Assembly: GCA_910578965.1 (NCBI GenBank)
Contig: CAJTSP010000149.1
Coordinates: 1-6,067 of the forward strand
From: an uncultured Oscillospiraceae bacterium
Lineage (GTDB): Bacteria; Bacillota; Clostridia; Oscillospirales; Ruminococcaceae
DNA length: 6,067 bases
Reading direction: 5' to 3'
Program-made: the position numbers and the translations under genes
Part shown: positions 5,774 through 6,067 of the stretch, in pieces
Numbering within the stretch: position 1 is the stretch's first letter
Layout: each line of letters opens with the position of its first letter
The notes under the pieces: model-generated
Told to the model about the DNA's origin: nothing
The model's database searches: none
The model's input: the letters and a program-made list of their open reading frames with translations, nothing else

Positions 5774-5800
5774 GCGCCCGGCTAAAAGGCCGCCGGGCGC
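5774..5800 (-). promoter_or_regulatory. Leader hairpin upstream of the MFS ribosome binding site
   Basis: A perfect 9-bp stem, GCGCCCGGC (5774-5782) with GCCGGGCGC (5792-5800), has a 9-nt loop. It lies in the predicted leader a few bases upstream of the GGGAGGAG ribosome binding site (5763-5770). No T-run follows, so it is not a terminator. It could affect mRNA stability or ribosome access. Confidence 0.5.
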
Positions 5801-5831
5801 CGGTCTGTCCGTTTATTCTAATACGCCCCTA

Positions 5832-5860
5832 TTTCTACCATATTTGCGGCCGTTTGTAAA
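5832..5860 (-). promoter_or_regulatory. Probable promoter of the MFS gene
   Basis: The minus strand reads -35 TTTACA (5860-5855), a 17-nt spacer and -10 TAGAAA (5837-5832). Transcription would start near 5825 with a leader of about 73 nt. A second -10-like hexamer, TAGAAT (5820-5815), lacks a good -35 at the right distance. The -10 is weak, which would suit an activated promoter. Confidence 0.5.
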
Positions 5861-5882
5861 GCAAGGGGCCAATTTAACGGCC

Positions 5883-5914
5883 TGCCAACCTGCCGATTTG
5901 CCAAATTGCCAACC
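5883..5914. repeat. Four tandem degenerate octamers upstream of the MFS promoter
   Basis: Four consecutive 8-nt units each begin with TGCC: TGCCAACC, TGCCGATT, TGCCAAAT and TGCCAACC, at 5883, 5891, 5899 and 5907. The first and last are identical. On the strand of the transporter gene they read as repeated TTGGCA-like half-sites at about -58 to -90, where an activator commonly binds. The regulator is unknown. Confidence 0.5.
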
Positions 5915-6067
5915 CGGAGGCCATTGGACCACCATAAATGCCCTGCATTTTGCATTTTATGGGTGCAATATTTCTGGATTTTTTGCCCCTTGCAGGCTGT
6001 ATGACAAAAAATGCGAAACATCGGGCCAGACCCCCTTTGCAATACTATTTATTGTATTATTCTGTAT
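5915..6067. other. Upstream non-coding sequence to the right edge
   Basis: No gene is seen here. A minus-strand frame of 74 codons (5818-6042) exists but runs through the MFS promoter and repeats and has no family features. There is an imperfect inverted repeat (CACCATAAATGC at 5930-5941 against GCATTTTATGGGTG at 5952-5965) and an AT-rich end (6041-6067). The latter could belong to a promoter of a gene beyond the window. Confidence 0.5.

Noticed and set aside
5818..6042. Minus-strand frame of 74 codons upstream of the MFS gene
   Set aside because: It overlaps the MFS promoter and the octamer repeats and has no ribosome binding site or recognisable domain.

Overview
The window is GC-rich bacterial DNA, but its signals are Gram-positive: strong AGGAGG-type ribosome binding sites, sigma-A-like promoters with 17-nt spacers, and a short class II fructose-bisphosphate aldolase of the Firmicutes type. 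A high-GC member of the Clostridia, such as an Oscillospiraceae/Ruminococcaceae gut anaerobe, fits best. That placement is an inference from style and protein sequence; nothing here is a taxonomic marker.

Layout, left to right. (1) 1-2639, minus strand: a two-gene operon. The 23S rRNA ribose methyltransferase gene rlmB (1863-2639) is followed 7 nt later by a large gene that runs off the left edge. It encodes a membrane protein of unknown function with a long Pro/Ala/Lys/Glu-rich arm. (2) 2640-3448: an 809-nt gene-free region between two divergent transcription units. It holds both promoters, a 39-nt near-perfect palindrome, two smaller palindromes, and a cluster of DnaA-box-like nonamers (three TTTTCCACA, two TTTTCCACC, plus TTTTCAAC relatives) within about 110 bp. 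(3) 3449-4312, plus strand: class II fructose-bisphosphate aldolase (fba), with its own promoter, a structured leader and a strong intrinsic terminator. (4) 4313-4576: convergent intergenic region with several inverted repeats. (5) 4577-5752, minus strand: a 12-helix MFS transporter, with a promoter and four tandem octamers upstream. (6) 5753-6067: its upstream region, with no gene seen.

The genes do not form one pathway. They are a translation/ribosome-maturation operon, a glycolytic enzyme and a transporter, mostly housekeeping. The most notable element is non-coding: the DnaA-box-like cluster, which lacks an adjacent dnaA and lies between genes transcribed away from it. It could be a replication origin, part of a split origin, or a DnaA-titration site. 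The unknown Pro-rich membrane protein is the second point of interest.
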